From: Photobacterium sp. SKA34
Lineage (GTDB): Bacteria; Pseudomonadota; Gammaproteobacteria; Enterobacterales; Vibrionaceae
Length of the DNA: 64,000 nucleotides
NCBI RefSeq assembly: GCF_000153325.1
Contig: NZ_CH724142.1
Span: forward strand, 156,157-220,156
Reading direction: 5' to 3'
Made by a program: the position numbers and the translations under genes. Positions 22,596 to 31,824 of the stretch are shown in pieces. The notes beneath the pieces were generated by a model. It saw only the letters and a program-made list of their open reading frames with translations. It searched no databases and was not told where the DNA came from. Position 1 is the stretch's first letter; the number at the start of each line of letters is the position of its first letter.

Positions 22596-23822
22596 TTAAA
22601 TACCGTTAGGTTTAAATACAGCTTTAAGGCGTTTTGCAATCATCAAGCGTGAAACAGTAAACATCCCCGTAACAGTACGTTGGTGAAGACGGAAAATGGT
22701 ATCGTATAGACGACGAATTAGACGTCCTTGAAGAACCATTTTCCCTTCCAATTTTGAACCAGGTGCAAATGAACCGACTGCAAAATGGTGACCAACAGCA
22801 ACAACCATACCGCCATCTTTAAATTCGAAGTCAGTTAATGGTTTACCACGTAGCATCCCACCAAGGCTTTTTGCTAAGTGAACTGCTGCACGGTTAGCCG
22901 CTTGTGCTTTAGGTGGAACAAAGCTGCCATCAGCTTGAGGGATTGAAGCACAATCCCCTAAAGAGAAGATGCTGTCATCAACCGTTGTTGTTAAATTGGC
23001 ATTGACCTGAATTTGGTTCATACGATTATAACTTAAACTGCCAATACCGTTTAGCCAATCCGGCGCTTTAACGCCTGCAGCCCAGAACTGTACGTCAGCA
23101 TTTAACTCACGGTTATCAACTGTTAGCATGCCTTTTTCAGTGACTTCACGAATACGTGTATCAAGAAGAACATTCACGTCATTACGCTCAAGCTCTTTTT
23201 GCACTTTTTCAGACATTTTTTCAGGGCTATTTGGTAAGACACGGCCAGCAGCTTCAATCAAGTTGATATGCAGTGGTGCACCATTATAGCGTTGAAGTTT
23301 CTGGCTAACACGTGCAAGCTCTGCAGCAAGCTCAACACCAGTTGCACCAGCACCTACGATGTTTACTGTACGATCTTCACTTGCTCGAAGGATCAGGCTC
23401 ACTTGATGCCATGCCTGACGCGCTTGACTTGCTGAATCGAGGAATAAGCAATGATCTTTTGCACCGGTGGTATTAAAGTCGTTACTTACCGCACCAATCG
23501 CAATAACAAGGTAATCGTATTTTAAAGCGGCCTCTGTTCCATCCGGACGACGAACAGAAAGCATTTTATTATCACGATCAATATTTGTCATCGCGGCTTG
23601 GTAATGTTGATAGCCATGACGGGCACCATGGGTGAAATAACAAACTGTATCTAAGTCACTATCAAAAGTTCCTGCTGCAATTTCATGCAAACGAGGCTTC
23701 CAGAAGTGATGCGTTTCTGGCTCTACAAGAATAATTTCATCTTCTTTTCGTACGGTTTTTGCTAATAGAGTTGATAACTCTAAGCCTGCGGCACCGCCAC
23801 CTACAATAACGATTCGTGACAT
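22596..23822 (-). CDS. ndh: Type II NADH dehydrogenase (NAD(P)/FAD-dependent oxidoreductase)
   Basis: A 408-residue two-dinucleotide-binding-domain flavoprotein. The FAD motif VIVGGGAAGLELS is at the N-terminus and the NADH motif NIVGAGATGVELAAEL about residue 160; SIFSLGDCASIP closes the flavin site. The C-terminal region is amphipathic, as expected for a membrane-associated non-proton-pumping NADH:quinone oxidoreductase. HFWKPRLHEIAAGTFD is typical of the Ndh group. The exact quinone is unknown. It is divergent from the phosphatase gene at 24280. Confidence 0.88.
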   Translation of the reverse strand: MSRIVIVGGGAAGLELSTLLAKTVRKEDEIILVEPETHHFWKPRLHEIAAGTFDSDLDTVCYFTHGARHGYQHYQAAMTNIDRDNKMLSVRRPDGTEAALKYDYLVIAIGAVSNDFNTTGAKDHCLFLDSASQARQAWHQVSLILRASEDRTVNIVGAGATGVELAAELARVSQKLQRYNGAPLHINLIEAAGRVLPNSPEKMSEKVQKELERNDVNVLLDTRIREVTEKGMLTVDNRELNADVQFWAAGVKAPDWLNGIGSLSYNRMNQIQVNANLTTTVDDSIFSLGDCASIPQADGSFVPPKAQAANRAAVHLAKSLGGMLRGKPLTDFEFKDGGMVVAVGHHFAVGSFAPGSKLEGKMVLQGRLIRRLYDTIFRLHQRTVTGMFTVSRLMIAKRLKAVFKPNGI

Positions 23823-24279
23823 ACGAATTCCTCAAAGGTACCCTGGACTTCATTCCACAGGGGATGGTTTGACCATCATTAAATTAATGAGCTAATCCGT
23901 TGCTACTCTATTATTTTTTAGCATACCTATATGGAATGGCACGCTATTTCATTTATTAGATGAATTTCCTTGATATAAGACAATGAAATCCACCAAAATT
24001 CAAGTTTTGTGAGCTATAGCAGGGTTTTATTTTCAAAATCATACTTTTCTTCGATGGAAGGTATTATATTTATTTCATTAAAGGTGATAATAGTCATAAA
24101 GATAAAATTACCTTTACCATTAAGTAATAATGCAAATTCCTTGAAGGTATTTTTCGTTACTGTCGTGCGCATTTTAAGTCTTTTGTTAATAAAAGTTACA
24201 TCTTACTCAAACAAGAACGTCATAAAGACATGCGATATTCCGCCTGGTTTGACCAGTTATTATATTTAAAGGAATAGAT
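23823..24279. other. Divergent promoter region, no gene seen
   Basis: Region between ndh and the PhoD-like gene. It is AT-rich and holds an 86-codon open frame with no supporting features. A single CTGTCGT at 24161 resembles half of a Pho box, but its partner repeat is poor, so phosphate control is not supported. Confidence 0.3.
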
Positions 24280-25959
24280 ATGTCGTTATCACGTCGAGGA
24301 TTTGTAAAAGCACTATCATCAGCAGCGATGGTCACTTCGCTTACAGGATGTAATAGTAATGATGAACAACAAGAAAAATCGAAGATTAAGGTTGGCTTTA
24401 ATCATGGAGTTGCTAGTGGTGATCCTTTACAACATGCCGTTATTATTTGGACGCGTATTACGACAGATGCACGCTTAATTAACGTTCAGTGGCAAGTCGC
24501 GACAGATGAAAAGTTTACGCAGGTTGTTGCTTCAGGTGATGTTACTAGCGATAGCGTAAAAGATTTTACAGTAAAGATAGATGTTAACGGTCTACAACCT
24601 AATCAACATTATTATTATCGTTTTGAAGCAAATAATACCTTAAGCCCTGTAGGGCAGACTCAGACTTTAGCTGAAGGTGAGCTAGATAAAGCGGCTATTG
24701 CTGTTGTGTCATGTTCTAACTTTCCTGCTGGTTACTTTAATGTGTATCGAGAAATAGTGAAACAGCACCAAACTTCACCTATAAATGCAGTACTACATTT
24801 AGGCGATTATATTTATGAATATGGAGCTGGGGAGTATGCCACTGAAGATGCACAACGTTTAAATCGCATTCCAAGTAAAGAGACTGAATGCCTTACTTTA
24901 GATGATTATCGCAAACGTTATGCGCAATACCGTAGCGACAGTGATCTTCAAGCCTTACATGCTACATTACCAATGATTGCTATTTGGGATGATCATGAAA
25001 TAGCCAATGATACATGGCGAGAAGGCGCTGAGAATCATCAACAACAAGAAGGCGACTTTTCTCAACGTCGAGCTGCAGCTGCACTAGCTTGGTTAGAATG
25101 GTTGCCTGTTAGAGAAAACCCTGTTTCTTCTATGATCACCTATCGAGATTTTAGCTTTGGTGATTTGTTTGACTTATATATGTTAGATACCCGCGTTGTT
25201 GCACGAGATGAACCACTTGATTACTTTTCACTGACAGATACATCGATTGAATCTATCTCTGGGTTAATTCAACAGGCACGTTCACCTGAACGTAGGTTAC
25301 TCGGCAATGATCAAAAGCAATGGCTTAGTGAGCGTATGGCAACGAATACAGCTAAATGGTCACTGTTAGGACAACAAGTGTTAATGGGTAAGATTGAAAT
25401 GCCAAGTAGTGTCATGATGGGGCTATTTCAATTATTTCAGGCAACTGATGAAAACAAACCTGCGGCGATGAAAGCGGTACAGAATGCCATTAGTGCGTAT
25501 TTAGCTAATCCAAGTTCAGACCCATATTTACTTCCATATAATTTAGATGCTTGGGATGGCTTTTATATGGAGCGTGAATGGCTATACGGTGTAACAACAA
25601 AACTCAACAAACAACTCATTACACTGGCAGGCGATAGCCACAATGCTTGGTGTAGTGAATTAAGTGATCATAAAGGGAAGGGGGTGGGGGTTGAGTTTGC
25701 GACAAGCTCGGTGACCTCCCCTGGATTAGAAAAATACTTAGGGTTAGACTTGAAAACTATTGGGCAAATGGAATTTGTCCTACCGCAATTAGTTTCAGAG
25801 CTTCAATGGGTTAATTTAAAACAACGCGGTTTCATTCGTTTAGATATTGATCATCAGCAAGTACTTTCAACGTGGCACTTTGTTTCGACAGTAAAAGAGA
25901 AAGAGTACCAAGTAGAAACACAGCAGGTGGTGACCAAAAATGGATTAATGGTCAGCTAA
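24280..25959 (+). CDS. phoD: PhoD-like alkaline phosphatase, Tat-exported lipoprotein
   Basis: A 559-residue phosphodiesterase/phosphomonoesterase. The signal peptide has a twin-arginine motif (SRRGFVKALSS) and ends in the lipobox SLTGC, so it is probably a Tat-exported lipoprotein. An N-terminal Ig-like domain begins at GVASGDPLQHAVIIWTR. Metal-binding motifs of PhoD follow: HLGDYIYEYG, IWDDHEIAND and TLAGDSHNAWCSE. It should release phosphate from organic esters at the cell envelope. Divergent from ndh; single gene with its own terminator. Confidence 0.9.
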   Translation: MSLSRRGFVKALSSAAMVTSLTGCNSNDEQQEKSKIKVGFNHGVASGDPLQHAVIIWTRITTDARLINVQWQVATDEKFTQVVASGDVTSDSVKDFTVKIDVNGLQPNQHYYYRFEANNTLSPVGQTQTLAEGELDKAAIAVVSCSNFPAGYFNVYREIVKQHQTSPINAVLHLGDYIYEYGAGEYATEDAQRLNRIPSKETECLTLDDYRKRYAQYRSDSDLQALHATLPMIAIWDDHEIANDTWREGAENHQQQEGDFSQRRAAAALAWLEWLPVRENPVSSMITYRDFSFGDLFDLYMLDTRVVARDEPLDYFSLTDTSIESISGLIQQARSPERRLLGNDQKQWLSERMATNTAKWSLLGQQVLMGKIEMPSSVMMGLFQLFQATDENKPAAMKAVQNAISAYLANPSSDPYLLPYNLDAWDGFYMEREWLYGVTTKLNKQLITLAGDSHNAWCSELSDHKGKGVGVEFATSSVTSPGLEKYLGLDLKTIGQMEFVLPQLVSELQWVNLKQRGFIRLDIDHQQVLSTWHFVSTVKEKEYQVETQQVVTKNGLMVS

Positions 25960-25983
25960 ACCTATTTATATTTAACAATGAAT

Positions 25984-26025
25984 AACCTGATGAATTGCCG
26001 TTTGGTGAATGAGTCAGGTTTTTTT
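25984..26025 (+). terminator. Terminator of phoD-like gene
   Basis: AACCTGA/TCAGGTT stem with a 23-base loop followed by TTTTTATT. Confidence 0.65.
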
Positions 26026-26053
26026 ATTGACTAATAAAGAAATTACCGTTTCA

Positions 26054-26227
26054 TTACCTAGTAATCCAGCGCAATTGATGACAAAGAATAATTTCTGGTA
26101 CGTTATCACAAACGGCATCGAAAACTGCATCCACTTCTGCACCTGGAATATCAAAAATGTGTGGAACGTTATAAGCGTTTAAAGTTTCAACAACTAGTTC
26201 AGCACCAGAAAAGGTTTTATCCGACAT
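26054..26227 (-). pseudogene. N-terminal remnant of acetolactate synthase (AlsS type)
   Basis: From ATG 26227 the frame reads SGAELVVETLNAYNVPHIFD, then IPGAEVDAVFDAVC and PEIILCH, which is the first fifty residues of a thiamine-diphosphate acetolactate synthase of the catabolic AlsS/BudB type. After CH, where the family continues with a Glu that is essential for cofactor activation, the frame ends within seven residues. The rest of the roughly 560-residue enzyme is gone and no budA/alsD is nearby. Only the first 57 codons remain. Confidence 0.75.
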
Positions 26228-26408
26228 ATAAGCCTAAAAATTATATTTATTAAGTTAATAGGCTCAGGACATTGTTCGTGAATTCGAATTTTATGTGATG
26301 AGTAGCACAATTGTATATATTCATAGTACAAATCAAATAACTGAAAATGATAGTTAAATTCTCAATTTAAAGATGAGGTGGGTGAGGGGGAACTTACGAT
26401 GTAATATA

Positions 26409-26445
26409 AAATGCCAGCTTTCATATTATAAAAGACCGGCACTTT
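26409..26445 (-). terminator. Terminator of nupC
   Basis: Interrupted stem of about 12 bp (TGCCAGCTTT with AAAGACCGGCA); on the minus strand followed by TTTTATATT. Confidence 0.65.
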
Positions 26446-26470
26446 AAGAGGGAAATGGCAATGACAGCGA

Positions 26471-27647
26471 TTAGATCATGATACCTGCGATTAACGCTGA
26501 TAGAAAACTAACGAGCGTGGAACCGTAAAGTAGTCGTAAACCAAAACGTGCCACCATATTACCTTTTTCTTCGTTAACCCCTTTAACAGCACCAGCAATA
26601 ATACCGATAGAGCTAAAGTTAGCGAATGAAACAAGGAAGATAGAAATAATACCTACGGTGTGCGGTGTTAATTCACTTAATTGTTTTTGTAGTGACAACA
26701 TTGCTACAAATTCGTTAGCAACAAGCTTGGTTGCCATGATACTACCTGCTTGTAGGGCTTCATGGGCAGGGATACCCATGATCCATGCAAATGGATAGAA
26801 AACGTAGCCAATAACATCTTGGAAGTTTATGCCAAACACAGCATCAAAGCCTGCATTAATCATTGAAATTAGTGCGATAAAACCAACCAGCATTGCCGCT
26901 ACAATAACCGCGACTTTAAAACCAGTAAGAATATATTCTCCTAACATTTCAAAGAACGTCAGTTTCTCTCCACTTTCAGCCGCCATCATCTCATCAATAT
27001 TCATCTCTGCTTCGTGGTCATATGGATTAATGATAGAGAGAATAATGAAGGTACTAAACATGTTTAGAAACAAGGCTGCAACTACGTATTTAGGATCGAT
27101 TAGCTTCATATAAGAACCGACAATAGACATCGATACGGTTGACATGGCAGTTGCCGCTAACGTGTACATGCGACGCTCAGACATTCTACTAGGTGATAAA
27201 GTTTTCAGACTGACCGACCATTAAGGCACTAATAGCGTTAAAGGATTCAAGTTTACCCATACCATTAACTTTTGATAATAAATATCCAAGACCTTTGATG
27301 ACATATGGCAAAACTTTGATGTGCTGAAGAATACCAATCAGTGCTGAAATGAATACGATTGGCATTAGAACACTTAAGAAGAAGTTAAAGCCATCATTGT
27401 TAGATAGGTTACCAAAGACGAAATTAGTCCCTTCTGCAGCAAAGTTAAGTAATCCATTAAATCCATCAGCAAACTCTTTAACGATCCCTGTACCAATTGA
27501 GGAGTTAAGCAAGAAGTAGGCTAATCCCATTTCAATAAGCAGTAGCTGAATAATATATCTGTACTTGATGTTTTTACGGTTATTACTTGCAACAAGTGCT
27601 AGGGCAGCGATAACGACTAAACCTAAAGCGAAATGTAGATAGACCAT
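26471..27647 (-). pseudogene. nupC: Concentrative nucleoside transporter NupC, frameshifted
   Basis: Two adjoining minus-strand frames make up one NupC. The first (27647-27189, 152 residues) ends ...[12 protein letters not shown]-stop; the second (27184-26471, 237 residues) begins [20 protein letters not shown]. In intact family members about eight residues join the NFI and MSERR motifs, but here only ten bases do, so about 14 bases are missing and the frame is shifted. GQSENF and [10 protein letters not shown], which line the nucleoside site, are both present but on separate products. Translation of two halves is possible yet unlikely to give a working Na+ or H+ symporter. Confidence 0.8.
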
Positions 27648-28165
27648 GTTTGGTTGCTCTCAGTGTGATTCTTGTCAATCAATGTGTTTATGTTTAAACA
27701 TTTCTTTCTTACTAAAAGTGACCAGTATCTCACTTTTTTATTGGCGTAATTTTCTGTCATTATTAAATGCTTAGATGAATTACGATTGCGGCAAACGATT
27801 GCACTTCGAAAGAGCCCTGTAGTTACAGGGATGTCGTTATACGCTTAAATGAGTCTCTCATCAATATGCTAAATTAGTATAACTGTGAGCTGAATCTCAC
27901 CTGTAATATGATTAAAAAAGGCTTTATTTAGAGTTTTTAAAATATAACAGTAGGATAGTCGTTAAAAACTCGATGATTAAATAGACAGTTGTGGTTTATA
28001 TGTATATCTAATGTTATTTTTAATTGTGTTCATTAAATATGGAAAATAATATTTTAGATAAACAAATTTCAGATTTTTGTAAATATGATTCAATACTGCG
28101 CTTAATATTTATTTATCTTACGAAAGAAAATATTATATTCGTGATAAGTTAGTTGAATCGAAACG

Positions 28166-28261
28166 ATGAAAAAATCCGCTAAAAATCGTAAACTATGGTA
28201 CTTCCATCAACACGATCAGCGTAATGAAAAAAGACTGAATAAAAGCCTAAAGTCTAAATAA
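28166..28261 (+). CDS. Possible small basic protein, 31 residues
   Basis: ATG 28166 to TAA 28261. The peptide is very basic and aromatic (for example RKLWYFHQHDQRNEKR). No strong ribosome site is visible. A strong hairpin follows 15 bases downstream (28276-28317), which would close the transcript. Known small proteins were not recognised. The rest of 27648-28165 shows no gene. Confidence 0.35.
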   Translation: MKKSAKNRKLWYFHQHDQRNEKRLNKSLKSK

Positions 28262-28275
28262 TGCATGGGTAGCTA

Positions 28276-28317
28276 ACTTACGTTGATCGTCTAAGTTAGA
28301 TTCGGTTCAACGTAAGT
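28276..28317. terminator. Bidirectional terminator-like hairpin
   Basis: ACTTACGTTGA/TCAACGTAAGT stem with an inner TCTAA/TTAGA hairpin; AAAAAT follows on the plus strand. It lies between the small frame and the transglycosylase gene. Confidence 0.6.
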
Positions 28318-28325
28318 AAAAATAC

Positions 28326-29792
28326 TTATTCTAGAATAGTAGGGCTATTAAATCGGTAGGGTGGCACAAAATGTCGTATACTTTTCTCTCGATGTTTTTT
28401 TAAACGCATTAATTGCTTATAGACAATATAATAACGATTTATATTCGTAACATAGATAATAGGTTGTTTACCTATATATCTCCTTGTAATAATTTCAACA
28501 TTATTAAACCATATGTCAGGGTTATAGCCTTTTTCCTTTGCATAACGGCGCATTTTTCTAATATTGCCAGGACCAGCATTATAAGAAGCGAGTGTCATAT
28601 ACATTTTATTATCAAAGGTTAGACGGTTATCATTTAAGTAATTATTTTGGATATAGCGCATATATTTTATACCCGCATGAACATTATTACTTGAGATATA
28701 AATGTTAGGAATATCTATATAGCGATCTCTTGCTGTACTTGGTAGTACTTGCATGATGCCCACAGCACCTTTATTTGAGACTTTATGTTGATTAAGCCCT
28801 GACTCTTGAAAGCCCTGAGCCATCATTATTAAGTAATCAAAGTCATATTCCGTAGAATATTTAAAAAACAGATCTGAAAGTTTCTCCATTTTATCAATAT
28901 TATTATGACTCAATAGGTTTGTTATCCAACTTTGATTATCTAAATACTTGTTATAAACAACATTCCCTAATAACGTCCCTGACTTTATTTGTTCAATATA
29001 CCGATTAACCAATTTCATTAATTTTGGATTATCTTTTCTCATCGCCCATGCTATTTCACTGTTTTTCCTTAAAACGAAAGCAGAATTCATACGTAATTTA
29101 GGTAAGATTTTCTTCCATATTTTCATCTTATGATCATCTAAAACGGTCATATTCATCAATCCGAGATTAACCATTTCTAATAATTCATAATCTTGCAGTG
29201 TTTCTTCTATAAAATGGATCTTCATTGGTGCAAGGCGTTGGAGTAATAGACGGTTATTGACTTCAAGCAGGCTTTGATAGTAACTCGAACTTTTTCTTAC
29301 CCAGATTTCTTGATCGCTCAGTTGCTCTATTTTGGTTATTTCAGGCGAATCGATATTATTAATAATAACTTCTGAAATATCGCTAAGTACAGGATCGCTA
29401 AACGCGACTTGCTTTTTGCGTTGCCCAGTAATAGTTAAATTTGCGACGGCAAGATCACCATGTCCGGCAATTAAGAATTTGATGAGCTGATCTCTATGTA
29501 CAGGGATCACTTGAATATTAAGCTTTGGATAAGTTTTATGAATATCTAACTCAAAGTGGTGAAGTAATTCAGCGATAATACCTTTAGGAAGGCCATCTTC
29601 AATATAATAAAAACCTAAGTCAGCCGAAACTAATACTCTTATCACTCTTTTTTTTTCAAGGACGCTAAGATCGCCTGTGTAAGTTGGGCCTATAAGGGGG
29701 GATAGTGTTAAGCCTAGAGCTGTACTAGAAGTAAGGAGTAAAGCTAGGTAGAGCAATAAAGGTAATAACAGCCTTTTTAGTTGGTTGTTCAT
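28326..29792 (-). CDS. MltF-like membrane-bound lytic murein transglycosylase
   Basis: A 488-residue envelope protein. An N-terminal signal or anchor helix (LLLPLLLYLALLLTSS) is followed by an extracellular solute-binding (SBP_bac_3) domain from about residue 48, then an SLT domain from about 300 with QGFQESGLNQHKVSNKGAVG (catalytic Glu in the QES motif) and IMQVLPSTARD. It cleaves the MurNAc-GlcNAc bond with anhydro ring formation. The order matches MltF. Its ATG overlaps the stop of the upstream VWA gene (ATGA), so the two are translationally coupled. Given that context it may serve a special role, so no symbol is assigned. Confidence 0.85.
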   Translation of the reverse strand: MNNQLKRLLLPLLLYLALLLTSSTALGLTLSPLIGPTYTGDLSVLEKKRVIRVLVSADLGFYYIEDGLPKGIIAELLHHFELDIHKTYPKLNIQVIPVHRDQLIKFLIAGHGDLAVANLTITGQRKKQVAFSDPVLSDISEVIINNIDSPEITKIEQLSDQEIWVRKSSSYYQSLLEVNNRLLLQRLAPMKIHFIEETLQDYELLEMVNLGLMNMTVLDDHKMKIWKKILPKLRMNSAFVLRKNSEIAWAMRKDNPKLMKLVNRYIEQIKSGTLLGNVVYNKYLDNQSWITNLLSHNNIDKMEKLSDLFFKYSTEYDFDYLIMMAQGFQESGLNQHKVSNKGAVGIMQVLPSTARDRYIDIPNIYISSNNVHAGIKYMRYIQNNYLNDNRLTFDNKMYMTLASYNAGPGNIRKMRRYAKEKGYNPDIWFNNVEIITRRYIGKQPIIYVTNINRYYIVYKQLMRLKKHREKSIRHFVPPYRFNSPTILE

Positions 29793-30994
29793 GGGAAACT
29801 AAAGCCTTTTGATTTAGCTTGATCCTGTATGGTTAAAATAATCGCATTTCCCAAGTCATCTTTTGACTTTGTATTCTCACTTTTTGATTGTTTAATGAAG
29901 GTTTTTCGCTTTTGCTCTAACGTTGATATTTGTTGTTGTAGTTGGACTCTTTGTGCAATTTGTTTTTTTAGCTTTTCGGTGATTTGTTGATCATTTAATC
30001 CATTATAGTGCTGTTGATCTTTTTTCGCGTACGTTACACCTTGCTCTAAATTTTCTTGAGCCAGAGAAATCAGATCCCAATCTTGGGTTTTATATTGCTT
30101 TCCTGCCTTGGCAATACTGCGCTCTGTGCTAGTGGATTTAGAAAGGCTTGATGCATTAGTGTCTTGAGCGATTTGCTGGCTTTTCTTACTTGCCCCTTTT
30201 GCACCATAACCTATGTAAGTGTCGTTAAGTTTTCTACCTAGTTCGATGATATCATCGTCGTAAGGGGTCTCAATATGGGGGGCCTTCCTCTTATGATCGA
30301 TATTCAGATATTTGCCATGGCTCAGTAGTGAAGGTGTTGCCCACTGTAATTTACGACCTTTTAAATGGGGACCGCAATATAAGGTGTTGATGATGATACC
30401 TTTACTTACTGCCAGAGGAATAGCATGGCTAATCGGAATATCCCCTTGTTGAAACTCTTCATTACCTGCAATGATGATTAAACGTAGATCGTCTTGATGG
30501 GGGCTCCACTGTAAACGGTTTGTAGCTTCTTGAATTACTTGTGGCGCATATTCTTTACTCCCTCCAATCTTTATTGCAAATAGTGCTTCTGAAAATTGGT
30601 CAAGATCTGAGGTAAGTGGTGAGAGTAGACGTAAATAACCATCGTATTTTGATTGATGTTCAACACCATATTCAAACAATGCAACTTGTAATGTGACAGG
30701 GTGGTCATGTTTATTGGCTGATGAAATGGCATTGATGATTGACCAGATCTGCTCTCTTGCCTGATTAATTAATCCTCCCATAGAGCCACTAGCATCGAGT
30801 AAGATCGCGACTTGAATTGTGGGGCCTGTACGAGTAAAAGGTATGGACGTGTTTATATTTTTTGTTTGTTCAGGTTGTAAAATGTCAGGTAAGACGAGTG
30901 CTGGTGGTTTTTTATCACTCCTACTATAGGTAGGAAGAGAGACCACCAAAAGAAAACTGAGCATTAATAGACGTATCAACATAATATCTCGCAT
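29789..30994 (-). CDS. Exported von Willebrand factor A domain protein
   Basis: A 401-residue protein with an N-terminal signal peptide (LIRLLMLSFLLVVSLPTYS) and one VWA domain starting near residue 55. The metal-ion-dependent adhesion site is complete in its first part (LLDASGSMGG). The last 120 residues are polar, rich in Gln and Lys, with a predicted coiled coil (QRVQLQQQISTLEQKRK). It overlaps the transglycosylase gene by four bases. Start is either 30994 or the ATG at 30982, which has a GAG six bases upstream. Function unknown; a periplasmic scaffold for the transglycosylase is an inference. Confidence 0.75.
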   Translation of the reverse strand: MRDIMLIRLLMLSFLLVVSLPTYSRSDKKPPALVLPDILQPEQTKNINTSIPFTRTGPTIQVAILLDASGSMGGLINQAREQIWSIINAISSANKHDHPVTLQVALFEYGVEHQSKYDGYLRLLSPLTSDLDQFSEALFAIKIGGSKEYAPQVIQEATNRLQWSPHQDDLRLIIIAGNEEFQQGDIPISHAIPLAVSKGIIINTLYCGPHLKGRKLQWATPSLLSHGKYLNIDHKRKAPHIETPYDDDIIELGRKLNDTYIGYGAKGASKKSQQIAQDTNASSLSKSTSTERSIAKAGKQYKTQDWDLISLAQENLEQGVTYAKKDQQHYNGLNDQQITEKLKKQIAQRVQLQQQISTLEQKRKTFIKQSKSENTKSKDDLGNAIILTIQDQAKSKGFSFP

Positions 30995-31824
30995 ATCAAT
31001 ATGTTATGTACTGAATTTCAGCATAATTACAAAAATGACTATTTAATTATGGCTGCTAAGCATCTTTTTTGCAGAGTTTTGACAAGTTGTTTATCTGGTA
31101 ATATTGGTGTTAGAGATTGATGAGTGTTTGTAACCTGTAGCCCTTGGCCTTAATATAATCTTCTACTTGTTCTGATAGTTATTGATAACAATGATTTAAA
31201 TTTATTGCATCATGTTTAATAGTGTTTGTCGATTTTACAAATGTCCCTCTTATTTTTATTATAATAACGATATGCTTCTAACAAAACACCTATACTTTAA
31301 ACGTGAATTCGTTAAGGTTTGTATATTCATGGCAAAAATTGGTGCTTATGGTTTATATGCTGGAGTACAATATATCGTATTTACTAATCAGACTAGACAC
31401 GATGATAAATTTAAATCTAAAGTTATAAATTTATAGTCCTTAAGTAATAACACCTAAAAGATATTAAGTTACTTTTTGTTTTCATTTAGTAAAGCTTTTT
31501 TAAGATGAATTATTTAATTAATATAGTAATAATAGTATATTAAAATTTTTATTTAAGTATTGACATTTAATATTAATGTATGTCTCTATTGTTTATTAAA
31601 AATAAATTATCATAGATGATTAAGGAAACCCCTAATTTTACTAATTTTTTCATGATGGTATTCAAAGTTTTATTGACGCATGTATTTTATAAAATACAAT
31701 TAAAAGTATGAAGTAAAATGATTCAAAATAATTTTTTCAATTTCAGCTTATGTTTAGGAATGCTTGATACGCTATTTATTCTTGGGTATTTAAACTAGCA
31801 TCACTAAAAATTGGAGCTTAAAGG
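30995..31824. other. Long AT-rich intergenic region
   Basis: No convincing gene. A 74-codon plus frame at 31212-31436 has no ribosome site or recognisable motif. An 18-bp perfect palindrome, TGTATTTTATAAAATACA, lies at 31681-31698, about 125 bases before the channel gene. Confidence 0.4.

Noticed and set aside
24155-24180. Possible Pho box before the PhoD-like gene
   Set aside because: Only one half (CTGTCGT) is convincing.
24009-24269. 86-codon plus-strand open frame before the phosphatase gene
   Set aside because: Hydrophobic by AT bias only; overlaps the expected promoter region.
31212-31436. 74-codon plus-strand open frame
   Set aside because: No ribosome site, no motif, composition like the AT-rich gap around it.
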